Shown here one piece after another: positions 15,703-24,802 of a stretch of DNA of 64,000 bases. The notes below the pieces were generated by a model, which worked only from the letters and a program-made list of their open reading frames with translations, searched no databases and was not told the DNA's origin. The translations under genes were made by a program, and so were the position numbers. The stretch is from assembly GCF_009852415.1 (NCBI RefSeq), contig NZ_WOXS01000002.1, forward strand, positions 7,790,001 to 7,854,000. The letters run 5' to 3'. Each line of letters begins with the position of its first letter. Position 1 is the first letter of the stretch. The DNA comes from Streptomyces sp. Tu 3180 (GTDB taxonomy: Bacteria; Actinomycetota; Actinomycetes; Streptomycetales; Streptomycetaceae).

Positions 15703-15879
15703 TCAGTCCCCCCGGGACTCCTCCTGCGCCTCGGTGTTGGGCGTGACGGCCTCCCCGGCCTCGCCCCGGTGGCCGCGCCCGGCGGATTCCTCCCGGGTGC
15801 GGCGCTCGGCCTCCTCGACCTCGCGCAGCACCTCCTCGACGGCCGTCCGGGGTTCCTTGCGGTCGTCGTGCTCGGACAC
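15703..15879 (-). CDS. Small, highly charged hypothetical protein
   Basis: 58 residues beginning MSEHDDRKEPRTAVEEVL and ending QEESRGD. The GTG start has a strong AGGGAG seven bases upstream. About a third of residues are Glu or Asp and most of the rest are Arg, Ala or Gly. One amphipathic helix (about 12-32) is predicted and the rest is probably disordered. No family was recognised. It converges on the flavin reductase gene and precedes it by 12 bases. High GC at third positions and the good ribosome site support a real gene. Confidence 0.6.
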   Translation of the reverse strand: MSEHDDRKEPRTAVEEVLREVEEAERRTREESAGRGHRGEAGEAVTPNTEAQEESRGD

Positions 15880-15939
15880 AGGTGTCTCCCTTCGTCGGTA
15901 CTCGTCCCGCCGGTGCCGGTCAGGACGTGCGTCGTGCGG

Positions 15940-16959
15940 TCACGGCCGGGTCCGGCCGCGCGCGGTGGCGAGGTGCAGCGGCACCGGATCGGCGGGGACC
16001 GCCTCCTCGTTGAGCCGGGTGACCTCCGCCCACCAGGACGGGCCGTCCTCGATGTGGCGCAGCAGCACCCCCTCGCGCAGCGCCCAGGGGCAGATGGTCA
16101 CCGTCCGGAGCCCGGTCAGCTTCATCGCCGTGTGCGCGACGACCGCGCCGGCCAGGCTCTGCGCGGCGCGCGGGGCGGAGATGCCGGGCAGCCGGGAGCG
16201 CTCGGCGGCGGGCAGCGCGGCCAGGCGGCCGATCGCCTCCCGCAGGTCGGCGCAGGACAACTCCCGCTCCACGAAAGGTCCGTGCCGCCCGGGCGCGGCC
16301 CCGCACAGCCGTCCCAGCTGCTGGAAGGTGCGGGAGGTGGCGACCGCCGTGCGCGGCCCCTCCCAGCGGATCCGCGCCGCCGCGTCCCGCAGCTGGTGGC
16401 GGATCCTGCGGCGCAGCGCCCGCAGCTGCTCCGGGGAGGGCGGGTCCCGGTCCTCGAAGTACTCGTGGGTCAGCCGGCCCGCGCCCAGCGGCAGCGAGGC
16501 CACGAAGTCGGGCAGCCGGCCGCGCCCGAAGGCGACCTCCAGCGAACCCCCGCCGATGTCCAGCAGGGCGAGCGGTCCGGAACGCCAGCCCATCCAGCGG
16601 CGCGCCCCGAGGAAGGTGAGCTCGGCCTCGACCTCGCCCGGCAGGGTGCACAGCTCGACGCCCGTCCGGTCCCGGACCGCGCGCAGCACCTCCTGCCGGT
16701 TCGGCGCGCCGCGCACCACGGCCGTCGCGAACGCCAGCGGGCCGGAGGCACCCCACCGCGCGGCGGCACGGTCCGCCGCCGCCACGGCGTCGACGAGCCG
16801 CTCCACCGCCTGCTCCGGTATCGGGAGCCCGGGCGTGACCTGCTCGGACAGCCGGATCGGCCACTTGGCCGTGTGCACCGGCAGCGGCACCCCGCCCTCC
16901 GCGTCCGCGACGACGAGTCTGACGGTCTTCGATCCGACATCCACCACGCTGGTTCGCAT
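15940..16959 (-). CDS. Ppx/GppA family phosphatase
   Basis: 339 residues from ATG 16959 (MRTSVVDVGSKTVRLVV). It has the actin-like ASKHA ATPase fold of exopolyphosphatase/guanosine pentaphosphatase: first phosphate loop VVDVGSKTVRL, second loop LLDIGGGSLEVAFG, and FATAVVRGAPNR with the region expected to hold the catalytic acid (GEVEAELTFLGA). The C-terminal domain of the long E. coli enzymes is lacking, as is normal for the actinobacterial short type. It would degrade polyphosphate or pppGpp in the cytosol. The palindrome GTGGGTACCCAC (16965-16976) lies just before the start. Confidence 0.9.
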   Translation of the reverse strand: MRTSVVDVGSKTVRLVVADAEGGVPLPVHTAKWPIRLSEQVTPGLPIPEQAVERLVDAVAAADRAAARWGASGPLAFATAVVRGAPNRQEVLRAVRDRTGVELCTLPGEVEAELTFLGARRWMGWRSGPLALLDIGGGSLEVAFGRGRLPDFVASLPLGAGRLTHEYFEDRDPPSPEQLRALRRRIRHQLRDAAARIRWEGPRTAVATSRTFQQLGRLCGAAPGRHGPFVERELSCADLREAIGRLAALPAAERSRLPGISAPRAAQSLAGAVVAHTAMKLTGLRTVTICPWALREGVLLRHIEDGPSWWAEVTRLNEEAVPADPVPLHLATARGRTRP

Positions 16960-16964
16960 GGCCC

Positions 16965-16976
16965 GTGGGTACCCAC
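16965..16976. promoter_or_regulatory. Palindrome before the ppx-like gene
   Basis: GTGGGTACCCAC is a perfect 12-base palindrome five bases before the start codon, in the position where the ribosome binding site would be; no separate Shine-Dalgarno sequence is seen. It may be an operator or may occlude translation. Confidence 0.3.
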
Positions 16977-17014
16977 TTACCGCCCGGGCCAACGGACGGG
17001 AAGCGGTGGACGAC

Positions 17015-17627
17015 TCATACGTGCCCCCTGTGTGACCGGACGGTGACCTCCTGTTGATCCCTTCCCGTGCGGGGGCCGGGCGCCGGACGGGCCGGCGGGA
17101 CGCGCATGACGCGGGGAGGCGCGCCCCGGAAGTCCGCGGCCGTCACGGTGCCCTCGTACGAGCCGAACCCCACCAGCACCACGTCGCCGACGGGATTGCG
17201 CTCGCGCACGAGCCGCCCGACGTCGACCGTCCCGGCGTCGGCCATGTCGGTGGCCCGGGCGTCCCCGACGTGGGTGTTGTGCTCCCACACCACCGCCTTG
17301 GCGCCGGCGCCGTGGTGGGTCATGAGCCGGTCGAGCGTGTCGGCCATGTGCCGGTCGCGGGTGTTCCACGACTCCGGGCCGCCGCCCACCATCGCCCGGT
17401 AGTGGGCCTCGGCCCCGGCCGGCGCCTCGGCGTTCTGCCGGGCGGAGAACTCCGCCAGGTCCTCCGGGGCCTCCGTCCGTGCCGACGCGCGGCGCACCTC
17501 GGCGAGCAGCGCTCCCGATGCGGTCCATCAGGGCGTCGAGCGAGCCGGGGCCGCTCAGTGGCAGGGCGTCGTCCCGGATGCGCCCGAGCCCGTCGCGCGC
17601 GGCGGAGGCCTCAGCCGGGACACTCAT
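17015..17627 (-). pseudogene. Erythromycin esterase family pseudogene (internal deletion plus frameshift)
   Basis: The start is intact: ATG 17627 after GGGAGGAG, followed by the first ~40 residues (MSVPAEASAARDGLG, SLDALMDRIGS) typical of the N-terminus of Ere-like proteins. Near 17500-17520 the reading frame shifts by one, and the matching frame resumes with the C-terminal third: LAEFSARQNAE, YRAMVGGGPESWNTRDRHMADTL, AVVWEHNTHVGDARATDM and VVLVGFGSYEGTVTAA. The roughly 200 residues between, which contain the active-site GExxHG region of family members, are gone. Both the deletion and the shift would inactivate the hydrolase. Intact relatives have about 400 residues. Confidence 0.75.
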
Positions 17628-18222
17628 CGGCTCCTCCCTGGTCCGGGACGGATCCGACACCGGTCGCCGGCGGCCCGCCGGGGCCGCCGGACCGCCGGGG
17701 AGCGCCGCCCCGCCCGCGGGCGCCGTACCGGAGATCGTCCCGTCCGCCTCTCCCGCGACCGGGCGGCGTGCGCCGCGCGGGTATCCGTGGCGGCGGCGCG
17801 TACGCACCGCAGCCGCGCGGGGGACGGCAGCGGACGCGGGCCCCGCCGGGTGTTTGCCGGGGGTGCGCGAGGGCACCCCGCACGTACGGATCCGGCCGCC
17901 CGCGCAGGCCGCGTGCGGCGTCCCGCACCGACATCCTGTGCCCACCGAACCCGACGCGACGGGAGTGCGCGGATGACCACAGCCGCCCAGCATCCGCACC
18001 CGCTCCCCGGCCGGACCGGCCCGCGCGTCGGCGTCCCCGGTTCCCACGACGGACCGACCGTCCCGACGCCGCGGACGCGGTGAACGGCGTGAGGGGCGCG
18101 AGCAGTGCACACGTCACCGGGCAGCGGCCCGGTGACGTCCGTGAGCCGCGGGAGCCGCGGGCGGAGCCGTCCCGGACGGAACCGCACGACGCGGCCCGAG
18201 GAGAGCCGACGGGAGACGCCCG
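17628..18222. other. Intergenic region without a convincing gene
   Basis: About 595 bases. A 36-codon frame from ATG 17973 (MTTAAQHPHPLPGRTG), with GGGAG upstream, ends at 18083; it is too short and Pro-rich to call. The region also holds a perfect inverted repeat (18111-18138) and, after it, tandem GAGCCGCGG units near 18143-18160. The promoter of the FAD oxidoreductase must lie here but was not identified. Confidence 0.35.
18111..18138. repeat. Perfect 12-bp inverted repeat
   Basis: ACGTCACCGGGC-AGCG-GCCCGGTGACGT. A four-base loop makes a very stable hairpin, 85 bases before the start of the FAD oxidoreductase. It could be an operator, an attenuator or a terminator of an upstream transcript. 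Confidence 0.55.
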
Positions 18223-19674
18223 ATGCCCATCCTGGAACCGCCCGACCGGGTCCGCACCGTCACCCTGCCGCCGCGGTCCGCCCTGCACGCGGGCCGCACC
18301 GACGTCCTGGTGGTCGGCGGCGGCCCCGCCGGATGCGGCGCCGCGCTCGCCGCGGCCGACGCCGGGGCCGGGGTGGTGCTGGTGGAGCGCTACGGGTTCC
18401 TCGGCGGCAACGCGACCGTGGCCCTGGTCATGCCGCTGATGTCCTTCCACAACGAGCACAAGCAGGCCGTGTTCGACGGGTCCGGTGACGGCACCCGGCT
18501 GCTGCCCACCGACCACGGCGAGGGCGAGCCGGTGGTCGCGGGAGTCCTGTGGCGGCTGCTGGACCGGCTCACCGAGCGCGGCGGTTGCGTCCCGCCCTCC
18601 CCGGAGACCGGCTACACCGTGCCGTTCGACCCGGAGGTCTTCAAGCTGGTCCTGCTGGACCTGCTCGACGAGTCCGGGGTGCGGATGCTGTTCCACTCCT
18701 TCGCCTCCGCCGCGCTGCCGCTGGACGACGGCTGGCGCGTGGTCTTCGAGACCAAGTCGGGACCGGTGGTGATCGACGCCGGTGTGGTCGTGGACGCCAC
18801 CGGTGACGGCGACGTCGCCGCCTCCTGCGGAGCGCTGTACGAGGTCGGCCGGCCCGAGGACGGGCTGGTGCAGCCGATGACGCTCATGTTCCGGGTCGCG
18901 GACTTCGCGCAGCCGCGGTTCGCCGAGTACGTCCGCGAGCACCCCGACCAGTGGCGCGGCGTGCACGGACTGTGGGACCTCGTCAAGGAGGCCACGGCGG
19001 ACGGTGAGCTCGAGCTCCCGCGCGAGGACATCCTGTTCTTCGGCACCCCCCATTCCGGCGAGGTCAGCGTCAACAGCACGCGCGTCACGAGGGCGTTCGG
19101 CACCGACGTGTGGGACCTCACCCGTGCCGAGTACGCCGGCCGCCGCCAGCTCGAGCAGATCGACCGCTTCCTGCGCCACCACGTACCGGGCTTCGAGGAC
19201 TCCTACGTGGTGCAGAGCGGCACCCACATCGGTGTCCGCGAGACCCGCCGGGTGCTGGGCGACTACAAGCTGACCGGACACGACATCCTGGCCGCGCAGC
19301 CCTTCCCGGACGTCGTCGCGCACGGCGCCTACCCGGTCGACATCCACAACCCCAGGGGCACCGGCACCGTCCTCAAACGCGTGCCCGCCGGCCGCTTCTA
19401 CGACATTCCGCTGCGCTGTCTGCTGCCCCGGGAGACGGACCGGCTGCTGGTGGCCGGCCGCTGCATCTCCGGCACGCACGTGGCGCACTCCTCGTACCGG
19501 GTCATGCCGATCGCGATGGCCACCGGTCAGGCGGCCGGCGTCTGCGCGGCACTGGCCACCCGCCTCGGGCGCGTCCCACGGGACCTGCCGCACTCCCTCG
19601 TCCAGCAGGAACTGCTGCGCCAGGGCGCCCGCCTGCGGATCGACGGCACCGACCACCCGCCCGTACGCGGCTGA
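18223..19674 (+). CDS. FAD-dependent oxidoreductase
   Basis: 483 residues, ATG start with GGAGACG upstream. The Rossmann dinucleotide motif is LVVGGGPAGCGAALAAADAG, with the acidic residue VLVERYG after strand 2 and the FLGGNAT loop typical of the FAD_oxidored (Pfam12831) family. VVVDATGDGDVAASCG is the second FAD contact, and the C-terminal RLLVAGRCISGTHVAHSSYRVMP / MATGQAAGVCAAL closes the flavin site. There is no signal peptide or membrane helix. The substrate is unknown. It converges on the NHLP export cassette and its stop is only 78 bases from the last transporter gene, so a role in peptide maturation is possible but unproven. Confidence 0.85.
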   Translation: MPILEPPDRVRTVTLPPRSALHAGRTDVLVVGGGPAGCGAALAAADAGAGVVLVERYGFLGGNATVALVMPLMSFHNEHKQAVFDGSGDGTRLLPTDHGEGEPVVAGVLWRLLDRLTERGGCVPPSPETGYTVPFDPEVFKLVLLDLLDESGVRMLFHSFASAALPLDDGWRVVFETKSGPVVIDAGVVVDATGDGDVAASCGALYEVGRPEDGLVQPMTLMFRVADFAQPRFAEYVREHPDQWRGVHGLWDLVKEATADGELELPREDILFFGTPHSGEVSVNSTRVTRAFGTDVWDLTRAEYAGRRQLEQIDRFLRHHVPGFEDSYVVQSGTHIGVRETRRVLGDYKLTGHDILAAQPFPDVVAHGAYPVDIHNPRGTGTVLKRVPAGRFYDIPLRCLLPRETDRLLVAGRCISGTHVAHSSYRVMPIAMATGQAAGVCAALATRLGRVPRDLPHSLVQQELLRQGARLRIDGTDHPPVRG

Positions 19675-19708
19675 GGGGAGGACCCGGCACCCCCCTTCGG
19701 GCGGGACG

Positions 19709-19734
19709 GCGCCGGCCCCCTCCGGCCCCGGCGC
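19709..19734. terminator. Hairpin between convergent genes
   Basis: GCGCCGG (19709-19715) pairs with CCGGCGC (19728-19734) across a C/T-rich loop in the 78-base gap between the convergent FAD oxidoreductase and ABC transporter genes. Confidence 0.5.
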
Positions 19735-19752
19735 ACGGTCCCCGGCTCCCCG

Positions 19753-22578
19753 TCACGCCAGCTGCCGCCGCACCAGCTCGTACAGCCGGCCGTTCGTGTC
19801 GGCGAGCAGCAGGGCGGGCGGGCCCTGCTGCACCACCTTGCCGTCCTCCATCACCACGACCCGGTCCGCGTCCAGCACCGTCGACAGCCGGTGCGCGATG
19901 ACGATCCGGGTCGCCCGCAGGGCCTTGGTGCTCTCGATCACCGTGCGCTGCGTCGCGTTGTCCAGGGCGCTGGTCGCCTCGTCGAAGAAGAGGATCCGCG
20001 GCCGGCGGATCAGCGCCTGGGCGATCATCAGCCGCTGCCGCTGACCGCCGGAGACCGCGCCGCCGCCCGAGACGATGGTGTGCAGCCCCATCGGCATGCG
20101 CCTGATGTCCTCGGCGAGCCCCGCCATCTCGGCCGCCGCCATCGCCTCCTCGGGCGTGTACGCCTCGGTGCCGCAGATGACGTCCAGGACGGAACCGGTG
20201 AACGGCTGGGCGTGCTGGAGCACCACCCCGCACTGTCGGCGCACCGCCGACCGGTCCAGGGCGGCCAGGTCCTGGCCGTCGTACAGCACGCTGCCGGACA
20301 CGGGCCTGTCGAAGCCGATCAGCAGTCGCAGCAGGGTGGACTTGCCGCAGCCGCTCGGCCCGACGATCGCCACGAACTCGCCGGGACGCACCTCGAAGGA
20401 CACGTCGTCGAGGACCAGCGGACCGTCGTCGGAGTAGCGGAAGGACAGCCGCCGCGCCTCGATCGCCCCGGTCAGCGGGCCCGGCCGGGTGCTCGCCGCG
20501 CGCACCTCGGGCGTGGCGTCCAGCACCGGCTTGATCTGCTCGAACAGCGGCAGCGCGGCCACCCCGGAGACGAACGCGCCGGTCAGCTGGGTGACCGAGG
20601 TGAGCACCATCGTCATCGACGTGCTGAAGGTGAGGAACTCGGCCGCCGTCATCGAGCCGCGCGCCGGGCCCGCGAGGAGCATGAACATCGCCAGCGTGCA
20701 CAGCGGCAGGTAGACCGCGCCCAGCACCGCCGTCAGGTTCTTGATCCGGCCCGCCCTCTGCTGGAGCTCGCGGCTGCGGGCGAACTCGGACGCCCAGGCG
20801 GCGTACGCGTAGTTCTCCGCCGCGGCCACCCGCAGCTTCGGCAGGCCGCGCAGGGTCTGGAAGGCCTGGTTGTTCAGCTTGTTGGTGAGCACCACCAGGC
20901 GCCGCTGCCAGCGCACCTGCCACAGTCCGAGCCCCAGGAACACGCCCGCGACGACGACCAGCATCCCGATCGCGGCCAGCGCCATCGGCACGCTGAACCA
21001 CAGCAGCAGCCCCAGGTTCACGGCGCCCACGGTGACCGACTGCGCCACCGTGGGACCGACCCCGGCCAGCAGCCGGCGGATCGCGCTGATGCCCATGGCG
21101 GCGCTCGCCAGCTCACCGGTCGACCGCTCGGTGAAGAAGCGGGTCGGCAGCCGCAGCAGCCTGTCCCAGACGGCCGGCTGGAGCGTCGCCTCCACCCGGC
21201 CCTCCAGGCGCAGCAGCGTGAGGTTCTGCAGCAGCATGAAGGCGGCGGCCACCACGCTGCTCAGGATCACCGCGAGGCACACCTGCACGATCAGGTCGGT
21301 CCGCGCCCTCGGCACGAACTCGCCGAGCACCTTGCCGGTCGCGAGGGGCACCAGGGCCCCGAGCGCCACCGTCACCAGGCCGCTCAGCAGCAGGCCGGCC
21401 AGATCACCGCGCGTCCCCGTCATGCAGAACCGCAGCAGCCCCAGCGGGCTCAGGCGGCGCTCGGGCAGCGGGCGGTAGAACATCACCGCGCGGGGCTCGA
21501 ACTCCTCGGCGTTCGCCTTCTCGACCGGTGTCTCCCTGCCGGTCGCGGGATGCACCGCCACGTAGCCGCCGCGCCGCCACAGCAGCGCCACCGGGGCGCC
21601 GGACAGGGCCCGGTGGCCCACCAGCGGGCCGACGTCGTCCCGCCACCAGCGGCCGGACAGCCGCACCACGCGGGTGCGGACCCGGGAGGCCAGGGCGACC
21701 CGCTCGACCGGATCGAGCCGGTCCCCGCCGGTGCCGGCCTGCGCGGGCGCGGCGAGCGGGATGCCGGCCGCCCGGGCGACCAGCTCGCACGCCGCGTACG
21801 TGGCGTCCGCGTCGGCCGCCGTGGTGCGCCGCCCCGACCGCTTGCCGATGGAGGCGAGCAGCGTCCGGTCGGCCTGGACCCGCACCGCCTCACCGGCCTT
21901 GATGCCCTCGGCGGTGCGCGTCTCGTGGGTGTGTTCCAGCTGCTCGATCCACCGGTCCAGCGTGGTCATCAGCCGGTACTGCTGGTCGACCATGCTCTGC
22001 CACAGGGCCGGGTCCATCAGCAGGTCGGCCGCGGCCTCCGCGCCGTACAGCGAGCCGTACTGCACGCTGCCCGGCGGCACCTGCATCCAGAGGACGTCGT
22101 CGTCGGTGGGGGCCGCGGCCCGCTCGGTGGCCATCGGCGCCTGGAACAGCACCGACAGACCGCGGCCCGCGCCGAGCGCGAGGGCGTACTCCAGCGGGCT
22201 CGTCGTCGGCGGCACGTACTGCGGGTTGCCGTACTCGTCGTAGGACCAGGTCTGGGTGCCGGCCGGCTGGTACAGCTCGCGCAGGCCGATGCGGTGCACC
22301 ACGCAGTCCCGCAGCGGGCGCGCCACCAGCGTGTGCGTCGGACCGGCCACCGGACCCAGCACCAGTGCCCCCGCCTCCAGCCGGCCCAGATGGTGCCAGT
22401 GGCCCTGCCGCTCGGCGTCGACCGCGAACAGGTCCACCGCGCCCGCCGCGATGAGCCACAGCACCTGCGGCCCTTCCAGGTCCAGGCGGCTGAACCCGGC
22501 GCAGTCGATCGGCGTGCCCAGCGAGCCGAGCGCGCCCAGGACGAGGTCGCCGCCCTGGCTCTCGTGCACGGTCGTCAT
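19753..22578 (-). CDS. NHLP-type bacteriocin export ABC transporter, permease/ATPase subunit
   Basis: 941 residues. A long cytosolic N-terminal region (about 1-390) includes a cyclic-nucleotide-binding-like beta barrel at the start and a helical part, as in the second ABC protein of NHLM/NHLP peptide export systems. Six membrane helices follow (about 395-690, beginning LAGLLLSGLVTVALGALVPL). The ATPase domain has Walker A GPSGCGKST (near 740), signature VSGGQRQRL, Walker B ILFFDEATSALD and the H-loop VIAHRLSTV. There is no peptidase domain, which distinguishes it from its neighbour. It starts one base after the upstream gene ends and is the last gene of the operon. Together the two ABC proteins would export the peptide at 25734. 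Confidence 0.92.
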   Translation of the reverse strand: MTTVHESQGGDLVLGALGSLGTPIDCAGFSRLDLEGPQVLWLIAAGAVDLFAVDAERQGHWHHLGRLEAGALVLGPVAGPTHTLVARPLRDCVVHRIGLRELYQPAGTQTWSYDEYGNPQYVPPTTSPLEYALALGAGRGLSVLFQAPMATERAAAPTDDDVLWMQVPPGSVQYGSLYGAEAAADLLMDPALWQSMVDQQYRLMTTLDRWIEQLEHTHETRTAEGIKAGEAVRVQADRTLLASIGKRSGRRTTAADADATYAACELVARAAGIPLAAPAQAGTGGDRLDPVERVALASRVRTRVVRLSGRWWRDDVGPLVGHRALSGAPVALLWRRGGYVAVHPATGRETPVEKANAEEFEPRAVMFYRPLPERRLSPLGLLRFCMTGTRGDLAGLLLSGLVTVALGALVPLATGKVLGEFVPRARTDLIVQVCLAVILSSVVAAAFMLLQNLTLLRLEGRVEATLQPAVWDRLLRLPTRFFTERSTGELASAAMGISAIRRLLAGVGPTVAQSVTVGAVNLGLLLWFSVPMALAAIGMLVVVAGVFLGLGLWQVRWQRRLVVLTNKLNNQAFQTLRGLPKLRVAAAENYAYAAWASEFARSRELQQRAGRIKNLTAVLGAVYLPLCTLAMFMLLAGPARGSMTAAEFLTFSTSMTMVLTSVTQLTGAFVSGVAALPLFEQIKPVLDATPEVRAASTRPGPLTGAIEARRLSFRYSDDGPLVLDDVSFEVRPGEFVAIVGPSGCGKSTLLRLLIGFDRPVSGSVLYDGQDLAALDRSAVRRQCGVVLQHAQPFTGSVLDVICGTEAYTPEEAMAAAEMAGLAEDIRRMPMGLHTIVSGGGAVSGGQRQRLMIAQALIRRPRILFFDEATSALDNATQRTVIESTKALRATRIVIAHRLSTVLDADRVVVMEDGKVVQQGPPALLLADTNGRLYELVRRQLA

Positions 22579-22579
22579 C

Positions 22580-24802
22580 TCATCGCTCCCTGACCAGCGC
22601 CGCGTACGCGCCGCCGCGCGCCACCAGTTCCTCGTGCCGTCCGCGTTCCACGACCGTGCCGTGGTCCAGGACGACGATCTCGTCGCTGTCGCGCACCGTG
22701 CTCAGCCGGTGCGCGATCACCACACAGGCGCAGCCCCGCCGGCGCAGGTTGTCCATCACGACCAGCTCCGTCTCGGCGTCCAGCGCGCTGGTCACCTCGT
22801 CCAGCACCAGGATGCTCGGCCGCCGCACCAGGGCCCGCGCGATCTCCAGGCGCTGGCGCTGACCGCCGGAGAAGTTCCGGCCGTCCTGCTCGACCGGGCT
22901 GTGGATGCCGCCCGGCCGGCGCATGATCACGTCGTACAGCGCCGCGTCCCTGAGCGCCTCCACCACGGCCTCGTCCGGGATCGACGGGTCCCACAGCGCC
23001 ACGTTGTCGCGGACGGTCCCCTCGAACAGGAACACGTCCTGGTCGACGAAGGAGACGGACGCGGCCAGCGCCCCGCGCGGGATGTCCTCGATGCGCTGCC
23101 CGTCGATCCGGATCACGCCCTCCCACGGCGTGTACAGACCCGAGATCAGCCGGGACACCGTGGACTTGCCGCTGCCGGAGCCGCCGACCAGCGCCACCTG
23201 CTGCCCGGGACCCACGGTCAGGTCGAACCCGGTCAGCAGCGGCTTGTCCAGCGGGTTGTAGCCGAAGGTGAGGTTCTGCAGCTCGACGTGGCCGTCCAGA
23301 CGGCGCGTCGACCCACCGGCGCCGGGACGGCCGTAGAGCGGGTCCGCCCGGAAGTTCTCCACGTCCTTCAGCCGGGCCACGTCCGCGGCGAAGTCCTGGA
23401 TCCGGCCCGCCACGCCGTTGAGCCGGGTCAGCGGGGCGGTGAACCGGGCGACCAGCGCCTGGAACGCGACCAGCAGACCGACCGAGATGTGCCCCTCGAC
23501 CGCCCGCACGCCGCCGATCCACAGGATCAGCGCGCTGTTGAGGGTGGCGAGCGTCGGCGCGACGATGCCGAGCCAGGCGCTCGGCACGCCGAGCCGCTGC
23601 TGCTCCTCCAGGGTCGTGGCGTGCTGCCCGGCCCACTTGCGGAAGTAGCCGTCCTCCCCGCCGGTCGCCTTCATCGTCTCGATCAGCTGCAGACCGGTGT
23701 AGGCCGTGTTGGTGAGCCGCGCCGTGTCCGCGCGCAGCTTCGCGGTACGGGTGGCGCGCAACCGGATGACGATCCGCACCGCCACGATGTTCAGCAGCGC
23801 CACCCCGATGCCCACGAAGGTCAGCTGCGGGTCGTACGTGTACAGCAGCACCGCGTACAGCACGACCACCACCGCGTCCACGCCCGCCGCCGACAGGTCG
23901 CGGGCCAGCGTCTCGGCCACCGCGTCGTTGGACTGCAGCCGCTGCACCAGGTCGGCCGGGCTGCGCTGGGAGAAGAACGTCACCGGCAGGCGCAGCAGAT
24001 GGCGCAGGAAACGGGCGCTGGAGAGCGTGGAGGAGATGATCCGGCCGTGCAGCAGATTGGCCTGCTGGAGCCAGGTCAGCACCAACGTGAGCAGTACGCA
24101 CGCGCCCATCGACGCGAACAGCACGCCCAGCATCGAGGTCCGCTCGCCGATCAGGAACTCGTCGATGAAGGTGCGGCTCAGTCCGGGCACCGCCGCGCCG
24201 ACCGCGACCAGCAGCAGGCTCGACAGCACCACGGCGGGCATCGTCCCGGCGGTACCGCGCAGCCGGGCCGGCATCGCGCCGAGCACGCCCGGCCTGCGGC
24301 CGCCCCGGGTGAAGTCCTCGCCGGGCTCCATCACCAGGACGACCCCGGTGAAGCTGCCGTCGAACTCCTCCAGGGGGACGAACCGGCGGCCCTTGCCGGG
24401 GTCGTTGATGAACACCCCGCGGCGGCCGAACCGGCGGCCCATGCCGTCGTAGACGACGTAGTGGTTGAACTCCCAGAACAGGATGGCCGGCGCGCTCACC
24501 TCGGCGAGGGCGGCCAGGTCCATCTGCATGCCCTTGGCGGTCAGCCCGTACCCACGGGCCGCCTTCAGCAGGTTGCTGGCGCGCGAGCCGTCCCGCGAGA
24601 CACCGCAGGCGATGCGCAGCTCCTCCAGCGGGACATGGCGGCCGTAGTGGCCGAGCACCATCGCGAGGGAGGCGGCGCCGCACTCCACCGCCTCCATCTG
24701 GAGCACGGTGGGCGTACGGACGGTCTTCGCCCGGGACCTGGGCACCTCGCGCTTCGGCGGGGCGGCACGGCGCCTGCCGCGGGTCTCCTGGGTGGTGGTC
24801 AC
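22580..24802 (-). CDS. NHLP-type ABC transporter with C39 leader peptidase
   Basis: 740 residues from GTG 24802, which overlaps the stop of the HlyD-like gene (GTGA). Residues 30-155 are a C39 peptidase with Cys41 (VECGAASLAM), His114 (FNHYVVYD) and Asp134 (INDPGKG), which cuts after a double Gly. Six membrane helices lie at about 185-470, and the ATPase domain has Walker A GGSGSGKST (near 538), signature FSGGQRQRL, Walker B LVLDEVTSALD and IAHRLSTV. It should remove the leader of the precursor and drive export in one step. All catalytic residues are intact, so the system appears functional. Confidence 0.93.
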   Translation of the reverse strand: MTTTQETRGRRRAAPPKREVPRSRAKTVRTPTVLQMEAVECGAASLAMVLGHYGRHVPLEELRIACGVSRDGSRASNLLKAARGYGLTAKGMQMDLAALAEVSAPAILFWEFNHYVVYDGMGRRFGRRGVFINDPGKGRRFVPLEEFDGSFTGVVLVMEPGEDFTRGGRRPGVLGAMPARLRGTAGTMPAVVLSSLLLVAVGAAVPGLSRTFIDEFLIGERTSMLGVLFASMGACVLLTLVLTWLQQANLLHGRIISSTLSSARFLRHLLRLPVTFFSQRSPADLVQRLQSNDAVAETLARDLSAAGVDAVVVVLYAVLLYTYDPQLTFVGIGVALLNIVAVRIVIRLRATRTAKLRADTARLTNTAYTGLQLIETMKATGGEDGYFRKWAGQHATTLEEQQRLGVPSAWLGIVAPTLATLNSALILWIGGVRAVEGHISVGLLVAFQALVARFTAPLTRLNGVAGRIQDFAADVARLKDVENFRADPLYGRPGAGGSTRRLDGHVELQNLTFGYNPLDKPLLTGFDLTVGPGQQVALVGGSGSGKSTVSRLISGLYTPWEGVIRIDGQRIEDIPRGALAASVSFVDQDVFLFEGTVRDNVALWDPSIPDEAVVEALRDAALYDVIMRRPGGIHSPVEQDGRNFSGGQRQRLEIARALVRRPSILVLDEVTSALDAETELVVMDNLRRRGCACVVIAHRLSTVRDSDEIVVLDHGTVVERGRHEELVARGGAYAALVRER

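Noticed and set aside
17973..18083. 36-codon frame with GGGAG upstream in the gap before the FAD oxidoreductase
   Set aside because: Too short and Pro/Arg-rich, with no motif or partner; noted only in the intergenic entry.
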